From assembly GCA_013216195.1 (NCBI GenBank), contig JABSOQ010000011.1, positions 18,496-52,022 on the forward strand: a stretch of DNA of 33,527 bases. The letters run 5' to 3'. The DNA comes from Bdellovibrionales bacterium (GTDB taxonomy: Bacteria; Bdellovibrionota; Bdellovibrionia; Bdellovibrionales; UBA1609). The translations under genes were made by a program, and so were the position numbers. Below, piece by piece: positions 7,850-16,364 of the stretch (positions are counted from its first letter, which is position 1; the number at the start of each line of letters is the position of its first letter). Below the pieces are notes generated by a model. That model saw only the letters and a list, made by a program, of their open reading frames with translations, was not told the DNA's origin and ran no database searches.

Positions 7850-10800
7850 GGCATTGCACATTGGGTTGAACGGAGTTTTGTCAGTAGCGGTGCTACTGTC
7901 GATGCCAACCTATGCCCAGAAAAGCAAAACTGTAGGTGATCTTTTAAAAGGCATCCAGACAGATGCAAAGCGAGTCAATCTCAACAAAAGAAGATCTTCG
8001 CTACCAACATTCAAGAAGATGCAGAAGTCGAGCGCGGTGAGGGCCCGAAAAATTAAGCCGCCTTCAAGTGGTAAGCTTTACTATGAAGAGGGCACAAACG
8101 AAGCCGAGCTAGAGAAAATCACAGATGAGGGCATCCGCCAACTAGTCAAGTTGACCAATCGATTTCGTAGAAGCTCGAAAAGAGGTGAGCTGTGGTTGAG
8201 GCTAGCTGAGCAATATGTCGAAAAGGCCCGTCTCATCGAGTATCGCCTGCAACAAAACTACGATGACCAAATCAAAGCCTATGAGCAAAAGAAGAGAAGA
8301 AGTCGGCCAAAGCTAAATTTGAAGCCCGCTCAGAAGTACAACGTAGAGGCAATTAAACTGTACGAAGACTTTATGCGCGAGTTTCCAAAAGACAAGAAGA
8401 TACCACAGGCTCTTTTCTTCTTGGGATATAACTACTTTGAGTTGAATCAGACAACTAAGGGTGAAGGCTTCTATAAGCAACTTACGAAGAGGTTTCCGAA
8501 AAGCCCCTATGTAGACCAATCGAACTTCGCATTAGGTGAATTCTACTTTGAAAATGAGAAGTGGGATAAAGCTCTAGTGCACTACCTCAAAGTGGCACGA
8601 AATAGTCGCTCGAGACTGTTCTCTTTTGCCAAGTATAAAGCAGCATGGTGTCAGTACAAAGTGGGGCAGCTTAAGCAAGCCTTGCGATCACTCGAAGGCG
8701 TGATAGCTGCTGGTCGTAAAGCGAAGAGCGCAGACAGTCAGGGTGGTGTTAGTCGAATTCGATTGGCCTCAGAAGCACTGAAAGATCTGATCATCTTTTA
8801 CGCCGAGGTCGGGTCAGCTGGGGGGGCTCGTAGCTACTTCAGAAAGGTTGCGGGAGAACGCGCTGTTTACAACATGCTAGAGAAATTGGCCTACTACTAT
8901 TCAGATACGGGTGCCAAACAGTCAGCGCGAGCAGTCTTCAAAGAGCTGATCGATTGGAGACCAAACTCTGCAAAAGCATATGATTATCAGTATCAAATAG
9001 TGACCATGTACATTGCTGCAGGTAACAACAAGGTCTTCAAAGATGAGCTCTACAACTGGATTGAAAACTATGGGCCAGAAAGTGTCTGGTCGAAAGCCAA
9101 TGCAGAGAAACCCGATTTAATTAAAAAGGCAAGCCAGCTCATTGAGACCACGCTGCGCAACTACATTCTTCAACAGCATCAGACGGCACAGAATTCGAAA
9201 GCGGCTTATTCTCAGAAGCAAGCCTCAACGGGCTATGAGCTTTACTTCACGACGTTTAAAGAATCGCCCCGCCTTGATGAAATGCATTTTTTCTATGCAG
9301 AGCTTCTGTTCGATATGCAGAAGTGGTCTCGAGCGGCCTATCACTATTTGTGGGTTGTCAATTCTTCGCCTAATAGCAAGTACTACGAAAAGGCCAACCT
9401 AAACTCAATCTTGGCTTTGGAGAAGAGCCTGCCATCTGGAGAAGAGATCAAAAAGATTGTTGGCAAGACAACAGAGCCAGTTCCATTCGACAAGACCCTA
9501 AGGGTGTTTGAAAAAGTGGCTCTGAACTATGTCAAAAAGTACCCGAATGGTGAGAACAGTGTAGCGATCGAATACCGATTGGCTTCGATCTATTACTATT
9601 ACAACCAGTTTGATAAGGCCCTTGAGCGTTTTGAGAAAATAGTGGAGCAGCATCCGAAAACAAAATACGCAGAGTATTCGGCCAACTTGATTCTCGACAT
9701 CTACAACATTAAGAAAGACTACATTGGTCTCCAAAAAGCTGGTCGAAAGATCTTGGCGATACCGCAGCTCGCGATCTCTCCTGTTGGTGCGCAGATTCGA
9801 ACGATTCTAGAGCGAGCAAGTTTCACCGAGGCCCAGCAAATGGAGCAGTCGAAAGATTACCTAAAGGCTGCCGCCTCTTATGAGAATTTCGCACTAAAGA
9901 ACCCGAAGTCAAACCTTGCTATGACTTCATTCTTTAACGCCGCTATCAGTTATGAGAAGGGGGGCAACCTATTCAAAGCTTTGGCGATGTATGAGATAAT
10001 CTCAAGTAGAGCAAAAGGCAAAGATCTCGCTCTGAAGAAAAAGTCTGAGCGAATCACACCTTCGCTTTACGAAAAAACAGGTCAGTATGAGAAGGCTGCA
10101 GAAGCGTTTGAGCGATTCGCCGCCCAGAACAAGAAAGACAAAGAGTCGGCCAATTTTTACTTTAATGCAGCGGTCATTCGAGACGGGATGAAGTTCTACA
10201 CGGCTGCAATTCGCAATTACGACCAGTATTTTAGAAAGAGCCGAAATCTTGAGAGAAAAGAGGCTTTGTTTTTGATAGGGCGAATCTGGGAGCGTCGTAA
10301 CAATCTTCGTCAAGCCACTGCTTGGTATGAGAAGTACATGAATAGTAACCCGATCAATGCCGGTGGTGTTATTGAGGCTTCTTATCGGTTAGCCAAGATC
10401 TATGAAAGGCGAAAGCGTAAGAAGCAGGCCGAAGAGTGGTACAAAAAGACAGTGGCCATTCAGCGCCGATTGTCGAGCAAAACAAAGAACCTCGGAGTCT
10501 CATACGCTGCGGAGTCGAAGTTTAAGCTTGTTTACAAAACTTATGAAGAACTGAGACGGGTTAAGATTCCCAATAGCCCAGCGGCTCAGAAGAGAGCTGT
10601 AGATAAAAAGCTTGGTCTCATAAACAGGCTGAAAGAAGAGCTCAAACAAGTCATTAAATATGATGATGGTTTTCAGATAGTTGCATCTCTTGCTTTGATT
10701 GGCCAAGCTTATCAGCATATGAGCGCGGCAATTTTCAACGCTCCTTTGCCAAAGGGTCTCGATAAGGCGGGTCTTCAGCAGTACAAAACCGCAATTGCTG

Positions 10801-10994
10801 GTGTGGCAAAGCCGTTTCAGGATCAAGCTGTTGAAAACTACATTGCTGCTATTCAAAAGGCCGAGCAGCTTGAGGCTTACAATAGCTGGGTCAAGATCGC
10901 TCGAACCGAGCTCTACAACATCGACAGTGAGAAGTATCGTAGATTTGATTTTGAAGTGTTTTTAACCAAAGTACCTGACTGGATGGAGAACTAG
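7824..10994 (+). CDS. Large secreted TPR-repeat protein, GltD/AgmU-like by position
   Basis: The protein has 1056 residues from the ATG at 7824, which I prefer to the ATG at 7803. The later start gives a standard signal peptide (MLERKPVSKALHIGLNGVLSVAVLLSMPTYAQ) and has GGGG about 11 bases upstream. It overlaps the previous gene by 26 bases. TPR units run through almost the whole length, for example ALFFLGYNYFELNQTTKGEG, NFALGEFYFENEKWDKALVH and EYRLASIYYYYNQFDKALER. Basic segments are frequent. In Myxococcus the giant periplasmic TPR protein AgmU/GltD sits in the equivalent gene set. The size and context match, though TPR proteins cannot be assigned by repeats alone. Confidence 0.75.
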   Translation: MLERKPVSKALHIGLNGVLSVAVLLSMPTYAQKSKTVGDLLKGIQTDAKRVNLNKRRSSLPTFKKMQKSSAVRARKIKPPSSGKLYYEEGTNEAELEKITDEGIRQLVKLTNRFRRSSKRGELWLRLAEQYVEKARLIEYRLQQNYDDQIKAYEQKKRRSRPKLNLKPAQKYNVEAIKLYEDFMREFPKDKKIPQALFFLGYNYFELNQTTKGEGFYKQLTKRFPKSPYVDQSNFALGEFYFENEKWDKALVHYLKVARNSRSRLFSFAKYKAAWCQYKVGQLKQALRSLEGVIAAGRKAKSADSQGGVSRIRLASEALKDLIIFYAEVGSAGGARSYFRKVAGERAVYNMLEKLAYYYSDTGAKQSARAVFKELIDWRPNSAKAYDYQYQIVTMYIAAGNNKVFKDELYNWIENYGPESVWSKANAEKPDLIKKASQLIETTLRNYILQQHQTAQNSKAAYSQKQASTGYELYFTTFKESPRLDEMHFFYAELLFDMQKWSRAAYHYLWVVNSSPNSKYYEKANLNSILALEKSLPSGEEIKKIVGKTTEPVPFDKTLRVFEKVALNYVKKYPNGENSVAIEYRLASIYYYYNQFDKALERFEKIVEQHPKTKYAEYSANLILDIYNIKKDYIGLQKAGRKILAIPQLAISPVGAQIRTILERASFTEAQQMEQSKDYLKAAASYENFALKNPKSNLAMTSFFNAAISYEKGGNLFKALAMYEIISSRAKGKDLALKKKSERITPSLYEKTGQYEKAAEAFERFAAQNKKDKESANFYFNAAVIRDGMKFYTAAIRNYDQYFRKSRNLERKEALFLIGRIWERRNNLRQATAWYEKYMNSNPINAGGVIEASYRLAKIYERRKRKKQAEEWYKKTVAIQRRLSSKTKNLGVSYAAESKFKLVYKTYEELRRVKIPNSPAAQKRAVDKKLGLINRLKEELKQVIKYDDGFQIVASLALIGQAYQHMSAAIFNAPLPKGLDKAGLQQYKTAIAGVAKPFQDQAVENYIAAIQKAEQLEAYNSWVKIARTELYNIDSEKYRRFDFEVFLTKVPDWMEN

Positions 10995-11830
10995 TGGTGA
11001 GATTGATTTGTTTCATTATTGTTGCATCCATAAGCATTGTCGATACAAGCTATGCTCAGTTTGATGGCAACAATGATTCATCATCAGTGTCTAGAAGTTC
11101 GGCAAACCCTGAAGTAAGGGTAGAGAAATCAGATATTAGAGAGATTTTTAAGAAGAGAGAAATAAAAGACGACGAAGGCTTCGTCTTCGCGGTTTCAAGG
11201 GTTTTGGGAAAAGATCAGAAGAATCTTTTGGCTTTGAATGCTCTTGCCGTACACTATATAGAGCGCGGAAAGATCGGGTTGGCGAAGATCGTGCTTAGCA
11301 GAGCTCTGGAAGCTCATCCAAGTTCACATACCATTCATAATAATCTTGGTATCATTCATCTGTCTGAAAATGAGCAGAGAAAAGCGATCAATGCCTTTAA
11401 AAAGGCCATTGAACTCAAGTCTGATTATGAGATTGGGTTGGCGAACTTAGGTTCGATCTACGTCGAATATGGGGATTATCCGCGGGCTGTTGAACCCTTA
11501 GAAGAGGGCTATGGTGTTGTTCGGCAGCAAATCAAGCAAAGAAATGAAGATGCAATCAAAGTGGCTAGCAATTACGCCGTCGCTTTGGCTGGTACCGCTC
11601 AGTTTGAGAAGGCAAAGGGAGTCTATGAAGAGATTCTTGAGGCAGACTCGCGTAATGTGGGAGTGCTTTACAACTTTGCCTCTTTGTTAATCGAAAACTT
11701 GCAGAAAGCTGAGCAGGGAAGAAAAGTTCTTTCGCGGCTCAAATTTGTAGCAGACGACAAAGCGTTGTTAGCAAAGGCTAAGAAGCTAGAGGCTGCGCTC
11801 GAAGCAATTGAGGAACAAAAAAGTCAGTAA
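10994..11830 (+). CDS. Secreted TPR-repeat protein (Glt/Nfs cluster)
   Basis: The protein has 278 residues. The start is GTG at 10994, overlapping the previous TAG, or the GTG immediately after it at 10997. GGAG at 10984-10987 serves either. The signal peptide is MVRLICFIIVASISIVDTSYAQ. A low-complexity Ser/Asn linker leads to at least three TPR units, seen in ALNALAVHYIERGKIGLAKI, HNNLGIIHLSENEQRKAINA and LANLGSIYVEYGDYPRAVEP. Its size and TPR content resemble GltC/NfsC-type proteins that connect periplasmic and outer-membrane parts, but that match is tentative. The next gene follows 11 bases after the stop, with a strong ribosome binding site. Confidence 0.7.
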   Translation: MVRLICFIIVASISIVDTSYAQFDGNNDSSSVSRSSANPEVRVEKSDIREIFKKREIKDDEGFVFAVSRVLGKDQKNLLALNALAVHYIERGKIGLAKIVLSRALEAHPSSHTIHNNLGIIHLSENEQRKAINAFKKAIELKSDYEIGLANLGSIYVEYGDYPRAVEPLEEGYGVVRQQIKQRNEDAIKVASNYAVALAGTAQFEKAKGVYEEILEADSRNVGVLYNFASLLIENLQKAEQGRKVLSRLKFVADDKALLAKAKKLEAALEAIEEQKSQ

Positions 11831-11841
11831 GGAGGCTTGCC

Positions 11842-12114
11842 GTGCAAAAGAAAAAGACTACACTTATGGCTGTAAGCTTTTTGCTTTTGACTGGCCTTTG
11901 GTCCTCTATAGGTTTGGCCCAAAACGACAAGCGTAAAGCTACAATCGATTTTGAGGATGAGTTGATTGAAGGTGAAGTGAAAAAGCCAGAATTGTTCTAT
12001 TTGTTGCAGAAAAAGCAATTCAACTTTAAGAGGCTCATTAAACTTAGAAAGAACTTTATTCCCGAAATGGAAAGAACCTCAGAAGAATTGAGACACACCG
12101 GGAGAAAAAATTGA
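11842..12114 (+). CDS. Small secreted protein, possible GltF/CglF homologue
   Basis: The protein has 90 residues, starting at GTG 11842 with AAGGAGG at 11829-11835 and ideal spacing. A signal peptide ends near GLAQ (residue 27). The mature part is short and charged: an acidic stretch (IDFEDELIEGE) followed by PELFYLLQKKQFNFKRLIKL and RKNFIPEM. The late LIKLRKNFIPEM pattern and the placement just before an FHA/AgmX-type protein recall the myxobacterial gliding protein GltF/CglF. This is recognition from memory, not a search result. The stop overlaps the TTG start of the next gene, so the two are coupled. Confidence 0.6.
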   Translation: MQKKKTTLMAVSFLLLTGLWSSIGLAQNDKRKATIDFEDELIEGEVKKPELFYLLQKKQFNFKRLIKLRKNFIPEMERTSEELRHTGRKN

Positions 12115-14399
12115 AACAACCTGTCGTACTTCGGATATATCTCAATGGCAAACTTGAAGGGGTGAAGCAATTCACTGATCCCCAGATTGTCTTTGGGCGC
12201 AACCCAGAGGCACAGGTAGATTTGCAAGATGAAGATGTATCACTACTCCACGCTGCTATTGTTGAGCAGGATGGAAAATATGTCATTTCAGATATGGGCA
12301 CTCAGTCTGGCACCTTTGTAAATGGAGAAAAAGTCTTAGAGGCTGAGGTTCAGTCTGAAGATGAGATTCAAATTGGGCCCTATCAGATTCAGTTTTTCGT
12401 TGGCATCCCCAAGCCAGGTTCTTTGGCTCCAAAGGCCGGCACTGTTGTCACTACTGTGGCTAAGCCAACTGAGACTGAAACTGCTAAAGAAGAACCTGCC
12501 AGCCAGGAGCCTGTGAAGAAAGAAGACCCTCGGCCTGAACCTGAAAAAGAGCAAGCAGCTCAAGAAAGAGCCGCCGAAGAAAAACAGCCTGATGCCAGTT
12601 CAGACGCTGAAGCAAAATTGCGACATAAAGAAGCAGAAGAGCGGTCTGCTCAAGACTGGGAACCGCCACCTGTTGCCAATCAGGGCAAAAAAGTAGAGCC
12701 AAAACCTGAGCCTATTGCCGCGCCTAAAGAAATTGACGAAAAGACTGACCCGGCAATGGAGATGGAAGCTGAATTAACTGAGCCTGGTCAAATGGAACTT
12801 CCTGAGCTGACAGACCCTGGTGTCACTCCAATCACACAGACAGTCGAAGATCGTCGCACTAAAGAGACAGTGACATTTACGCCGAGCGGAGGCATCCCGA
12901 ATCCGGTAAAGAAGACCAAAAAGACTTTTGCGCCACCTAGCCAAAAAGAAGCGATCGAGATATTGAAGCCATCTAAGGGTACGGTCATTGAGGTGGTAGT
13001 GGCGTGGAAAGAGAGAATTATCAGTTCTCATCATTTTCATAACAAAGGTGTCGTCACCATCGGCTCATCAGAAAAGGCTGATATTGTTGTGCCGGTCATG
13101 CAAGGCGTGAGCTCGTATCCTTTAGTAGAAATCGGAGCACTCGCATCGGTGAATGTTGCGCCGAATACGCCAGGTGATCTGATAGACCAAAATCGCAAGA
13201 CTTCGTTCGCAGACTTGGCAAAAGCCAACCGTTTCAAGGCGAACAAGGTGGGGCATCAGATCGACCTTGCTCAGGGCGAGATGGTTCGAATTGGTTTTCA
13301 GGGTGGCCTTATTAACGTTTACGTTCGCTATGTGCCAGAAACCCAAAAGCCACTTGTTGCGCCATTCTTAGACCTAACAGCGTCAGAAGTTACGGGAGTG
13401 ATTCTAGCCGCGGTTGTGTCAGCGATTTTTGGTGTTTATATGTTCCTGTACTCGCCAACAAACTTGAATGATGAGGCGAGGCTTGAAGAGCCAATTCGAA
13501 AAGCCACGGTGACCTTTAGGCCGCCAAGGAGAATTAAAAAACAGATTATTGAGGCTAAACAAAAGCCAGAGAAGAAACCTAAGAAAGTAGTCAAAGTTGT
13601 TAAAAAGCAAAAGAAGACGAAGACTCCTTCTAAGACCAAGGCGGGTAAGGTTGGTAAAGCAGGAGAGGTTGCTCCTAAAAAGACCAAGTCGACTAAGAAA
13701 AAGGTGACTTCAGCTCGCCCTGGTGGAGCTATTAAGACTGGTAAGAAAAAAGGCGCCAATATGAAGAGCCGAAAGCCAGACCCGAGTAAGGTAGGTTTGC
13801 TCAGCGTATTTGGCTCTAAAGGAGCACAAAAGAAGCTCGATAAAGCGTTCAGCGGCTCTGGCGAATTGATGGGAATGGCTGATCAAGCCACAGGTTACGC
13901 CGGTGATAATGAGAACAGAGCTGGTGACACATTGGGAACCAAGATCAAAGATACCGGCGCTGGTGGTAAAGGCCAGCAAGCTGTCGGTATCGCAGGTGTG
14001 GGAACCAAGGGTAAAGGCACAGGCACTTATGGTCTCGGTACTGGTGGTATTGGAACCAAAGGTCAGGTTGAGATCAACGTCGGCGGTCAAGCTGCAGAGT
14101 TCGTGGGCTCAATGGATAGAGAGGCCATTCGAAGAGTGATCTTGAATAACAAACGGGCCATTCGTTCGTGCTATGAGCGAGAGCTACAACGCCGGCCAAA
14201 TATGTACGGTAAGCTAGTTCTACAATGGAACATAGAAGAAAAAGGAAAAGTCACTGAAGCAAAGGTGAAATCAAACTCCCTTGGCTCAAACAAAGTGGCG
14301 TCTTGTATTATTTCGCGATTGAGAACATGGAGATTTCCGGAACCACCACCAGGCACAATTGGGCAGGTTTCGTATCCGTTTGTTTTCACTTCGCAATAA
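12111..14399 (+). CDS. FHA domain, transmembrane and AgmX/PglI C-terminal domain protein (GltG-like)
   Basis: The protein has 762 residues, starting at TTG 12111 with GGGAG at 12100-12104. The N-terminal FHA domain (about 1-98) has the phosphothreonine-binding pattern: GR at 29-30, S44, H47 and NG at 71-72. A Glu/Pro/Lys-rich linker, a second globular cytoplasmic region (about 285-420) and one transmembrane helix (VTGVILAAVVSAIFGVYMFL, about 428-447) follow. The periplasmic part has Lys/Pro-rich and Gly-rich stretches (GTGTYGLGTGGIGTKG). It ends in a TonB-like AgmX/PglI C-terminal domain with AIRSCYERELQRRP and LRTWRFPEPP. This is the layout of GltG, the inner-membrane protein that links AglRQS motors to the periplasm. 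The TolQ gene starts 16 bases later. Confidence 0.85.
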   Translation: MKQPVVLRIYLNGKLEGVKQFTDPQIVFGRNPEAQVDLQDEDVSLLHAAIVEQDGKYVISDMGTQSGTFVNGEKVLEAEVQSEDEIQIGPYQIQFFVGIPKPGSLAPKAGTVVTTVAKPTETETAKEEPASQEPVKKEDPRPEPEKEQAAQERAAEEKQPDASSDAEAKLRHKEAEERSAQDWEPPPVANQGKKVEPKPEPIAAPKEIDEKTDPAMEMEAELTEPGQMELPELTDPGVTPITQTVEDRRTKETVTFTPSGGIPNPVKKTKKTFAPPSQKEAIEILKPSKGTVIEVVVAWKERIISSHHFHNKGVVTIGSSEKADIVVPVMQGVSSYPLVEIGALASVNVAPNTPGDLIDQNRKTSFADLAKANRFKANKVGHQIDLAQGEMVRIGFQGGLINVYVRYVPETQKPLVAPFLDLTASEVTGVILAAVVSAIFGVYMFLYSPTNLNDEARLEEPIRKATVTFRPPRRIKKQIIEAKQKPEKKPKKVVKVVKKQKKTKTPSKTKAGKVGKAGEVAPKKTKSTKKKVTSARPGGAIKTGKKKGANMKSRKPDPSKVGLLSVFGSKGAQKKLDKAFSGSGELMGMADQATGYAGDNENRAGDTLGTKIKDTGAGGKGQQAVGIAGVGTKGKGTGTYGLGTGGIGTKGQVEINVGGQAAEFVGSMDREAIRRVILNNKRAIRSCYERELQRRPNMYGKLVLQWNIEEKGKVTEAKVKSNSLGSNKVASCIISRLRTWRFPEPPPGTIGQVSYPFVFTSQ

Positions 14400-14415
14400 A
14401 AGGGGGTAATGAACC

Positions 14416-15102
14416 GTGGAAGAACAGTTAGCAACACAGGTTGTTGATGAGTGCGCTCAGTACAGCAACTTTATAATGAAATCTTTCTGCCAAGGTGGTC
14501 CGGTAATGATCATCATTTTGGTAGTCTTTTTGATTGTACTTTTTTTGATTGTCGAAAGGCTACTTAGCCTTCAGCGACTTACTGTTGATAAGACAAGCAT
14601 CAACGAGAACCTATTCAGCATGCTTCTAAGGGGCGAGGTCAAACAGGCCATTTCGTTCTGTGATTCGAGACCGACTCCTCTGACAAACACTTTGAAGTCA
14701 GGCCTAGTTCAGGTGATGAACCGTAGACCAGATGAAGAGGTGCAGGTCGCAATGGATGCCAGCGTTTTGAGAGAAACCCCAAGGTTAGAGGGCTGGACTT
14801 CGTTCTTGGCTGTTTTCGGTAACGTTGCGGTTTTGATCGGTTTGATGGGAACGATCATCGGTTTGATCACTTCGTTTAGTGCCGTTGAGCAGGCCGACAA
14901 TGCCACGAAAGCCGCGTTGCTTTCAAAGGGTATTTCTGAAGCACTGAACTGCACAGCTTTCGGTCTTCTTGTCGCGATTATAGCGATTGTGTCTTTTGGT
15001 TACTTCCAGATCAAAATTGGGAAGGCGATCAATGACATGCAAGAGAGCTCGATGACAATGATGAATCTAGTCGTGGCGAACCGCGATAAGGTTAAAGACT
15101 AA
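14416..15102 (+). CDS. TolQ/ExbB/MotA-family proton channel subunit (AglR-like)
   Basis: The protein has 228 residues. The GTG at 14416 is preceded by GGGGG (14402-14406). It has the three membrane spans of the TolQ family: about residues 29-47, 129-153 and 172-196. The long cytoplasmic loop lies between spans 1 and 2. The family signatures GLMGTIIGLITSF and ISEALNCTAFGLLVAI are clear. With the two downstream TolR-type proteins it should form a proton-motive-force motor in the inner membrane. Because it follows the GltG-like gene and lacks TolA, TolB or Pal partners, I read it as AglR rather than TolQ. The name is inferred from context. Confidence 0.88.
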   Translation: MEEQLATQVVDECAQYSNFIMKSFCQGGPVMIIILVVFLIVLFLIVERLLSLQRLTVDKTSINENLFSMLLRGEVKQAISFCDSRPTPLTNTLKSGLVQVMNRRPDEEVQVAMDASVLRETPRLEGWTSFLAVFGNVAVLIGLMGTIIGLITSFSAVEQADNATKAALLSKGISEALNCTAFGLLVAIIAIVSFGYFQIKIGKAINDMQESSMTMMNLVVANRDKVKD

Positions 15103-15129
15103 CCCGAGATCTAAGAGGAAGCACAGTTT

Positions 15130-15606
15130 ATGGCTCATATAGATGATTCAGGTGGATCGAACAAAAGATCAGCAAATGTTGATGTCAACATTGTACCTTT
15201 CATCGATTTGATGAGCGTCTTGATTATTTTTCTTTTGATCACGGCTGTATGGACGCAAGTTTCAATGATTCAAATCGGTAGTTCAATATATGGAAAGAAA
15301 ACAGCTCAAGAAAGGGCGGAACCCCCTCCCAAAGCTGAGATTCCATTTCGCCTCGACGTGAGAGAAGAGGGCTACCGAATTATATTGGGTCGTCAATCCA
15401 CCAATGTGCCAAAAAAGGGTGGGGATTACGATACTGAGAGACTGGTTGAAGAGCTGAAGAAGATCAAAGAGCTTTACCCCGAAAAGGTAGACTCAGTCGT
15501 GACTGTGCTTGATGAGCTGCCATACGAGACTTTAATTCATGGAATGGATGCTTTGCTGACGGCAGGTTTTCCGCAGATTTCTGTGGCAACAGCAGGAGCG
15601 AACTAA
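15130..15606 (+). CDS. TolR/ExbD-family motor stator protein (AglQ/AglS-like, first copy)
   Basis: The protein has 158 residues, with a short cytoplasmic N-terminus and one membrane span. The span contains the essential proton-carrying Asp26 in VDVNIVPFIDLMSVLIIFLL. A periplasmic ExbD-type domain follows, ending in a VVTVLDELPYETLIHGMDAL helix-strand. The ATG at 15130 follows AGAGGAAG about ten bases upstream. Its stop overlaps the next gene's ATG by one base. TolR-type pairs next to a TolQ are typical of the AglR/AglQ/AglS set. Confidence 0.88.
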   Translation: MAHIDDSGGSNKRSANVDVNIVPFIDLMSVLIIFLLITAVWTQVSMIQIGSSIYGKKTAQERAEPPPKAEIPFRLDVREEGYRIILGRQSTNVPKKGGDYDTERLVEELKKIKELYPEKVDSVVTVLDELPYETLIHGMDALLTAGFPQISVATAGAN

Positions 15607-16196
15607 TGGCGATTCGTGTTCCCGGAAAAAGAGCGAGAAGAGGGCATGTTCAGTCGACCAAAAGAAGTGCGGTAGCCGTTTTACAGCTGACCGCGATGGT
15701 TGATATGTTTACTGTTTTGGTTGTGTTTCTGTTGCAGAACTATGCGACGACAGATCAAATTCTACCCATGCCTGAAGCTGTTGAATTGCCACAAGCAAAA
15801 ACCGTAAAAGAATTAGCGCCGTCGAATGTCGTTGTGATTACAGAGCAAAATGTTCTTGTGAATGAAACCAAAGTGGCCACTTTTGCATTGGTCAAAGAGT
15901 CGAAAGACTGGATGATTGTAGAAGTTGAAAAAGCCGTAAAGAACTTGATTGAAGAAGGTGAAGAAGAAAAGCTTCGTCTAGGTGCTCAGATTCAAAAAGC
16001 CGTATCAGAGGCGAGAGAGGGTGAGTCACCTGAAGATTTAGTCGATGAGTTCCGTAAGATCACCATTCAAGCCGATAGCAAAATTGACTTCCTTACCGTA
16101 AAGAAAATTATGTACACCGTCACCGAAGCAGGCATATATGAAATTAACTTTGCCGTGGTGAAAAAACCAGAAGAGATCGGTGGGCTGGATCTCTAG
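15606..16196 (+). CDS. TolR/ExbD-family motor stator protein (AglQ/AglS-like, second copy)
   Basis: The protein has 196 residues, starting at ATG 15606 and sharing one base with the previous stop. A very basic N-terminus (RVPGKRARRGH) precedes the single membrane span. Asp33 in LTAMVDMFTVLVVFLL sits at the proton-binding position. The periplasmic part is longer than in the first copy, with an acidic helical insert (about 100-145, EEGEEEKLRLG). It still ends in the ExbD-like strand pattern. Two dissimilar TolR subunits beside one TolQ match AglQ plus AglS. It is the last gene of the cluster before a hairpin at 16266-16292. Confidence 0.86.
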   Translation: MAIRVPGKRARRGHVQSTKRSAVAVLQLTAMVDMFTVLVVFLLQNYATTDQILPMPEAVELPQAKTVKELAPSNVVVITEQNVLVNETKVATFALVKESKDWMIVEVEKAVKNLIEEGEEEKLRLGAQIQKAVSEAREGESPEDLVDEFRKITIQADSKIDFLTVKKIMYTVTEAGIYEINFAVVKKPEEIGGLDL

Positions 16197-16265
16197 CTTA
16201 CGTAGTGAATTCCTGATCATTTGTTAGACCCAGCTAGTTTAACCTAATCTTAAACAGCCCGATAA

Positions 16266-16292
16266 ACCCCAAAGCCGGTCGAGTTTCGGGGT
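16266..16292 (+). terminator. Hairpin downstream of the Glt-like cluster
   Basis: ACCCCAAA (16266-16273) pairs with TTTCGGGGT (16284-16292), leaving one bulged C and a ten-base loop. The T tract after it is poor (ATTTAC), so it may be a weak terminator or a message-protecting hairpin. Confidence 0.4.
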
Positions 16293-16364
16293 ATTTACAA
16301 TAACTTGACTCAACCTGAGGTCTGTTCAGCCCGATTAAAAACTAAGCCTAAATAGGGAGGGTTT

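Noticed and set aside
12336-14090. Several long minus-strand ORFs opposite the FHA gene
   Set aside because: They are antisense shadows of its biased Lys/Pro/Glu-rich codons, with no start signals or recognisable products.
14416-16196. Housekeeping TolQ-TolR system
   Set aside because: There are two TolR-type genes and no tolA, tolB or pal, while the upstream genes encode Glt-like parts. An AglRQS-type motor fits better.
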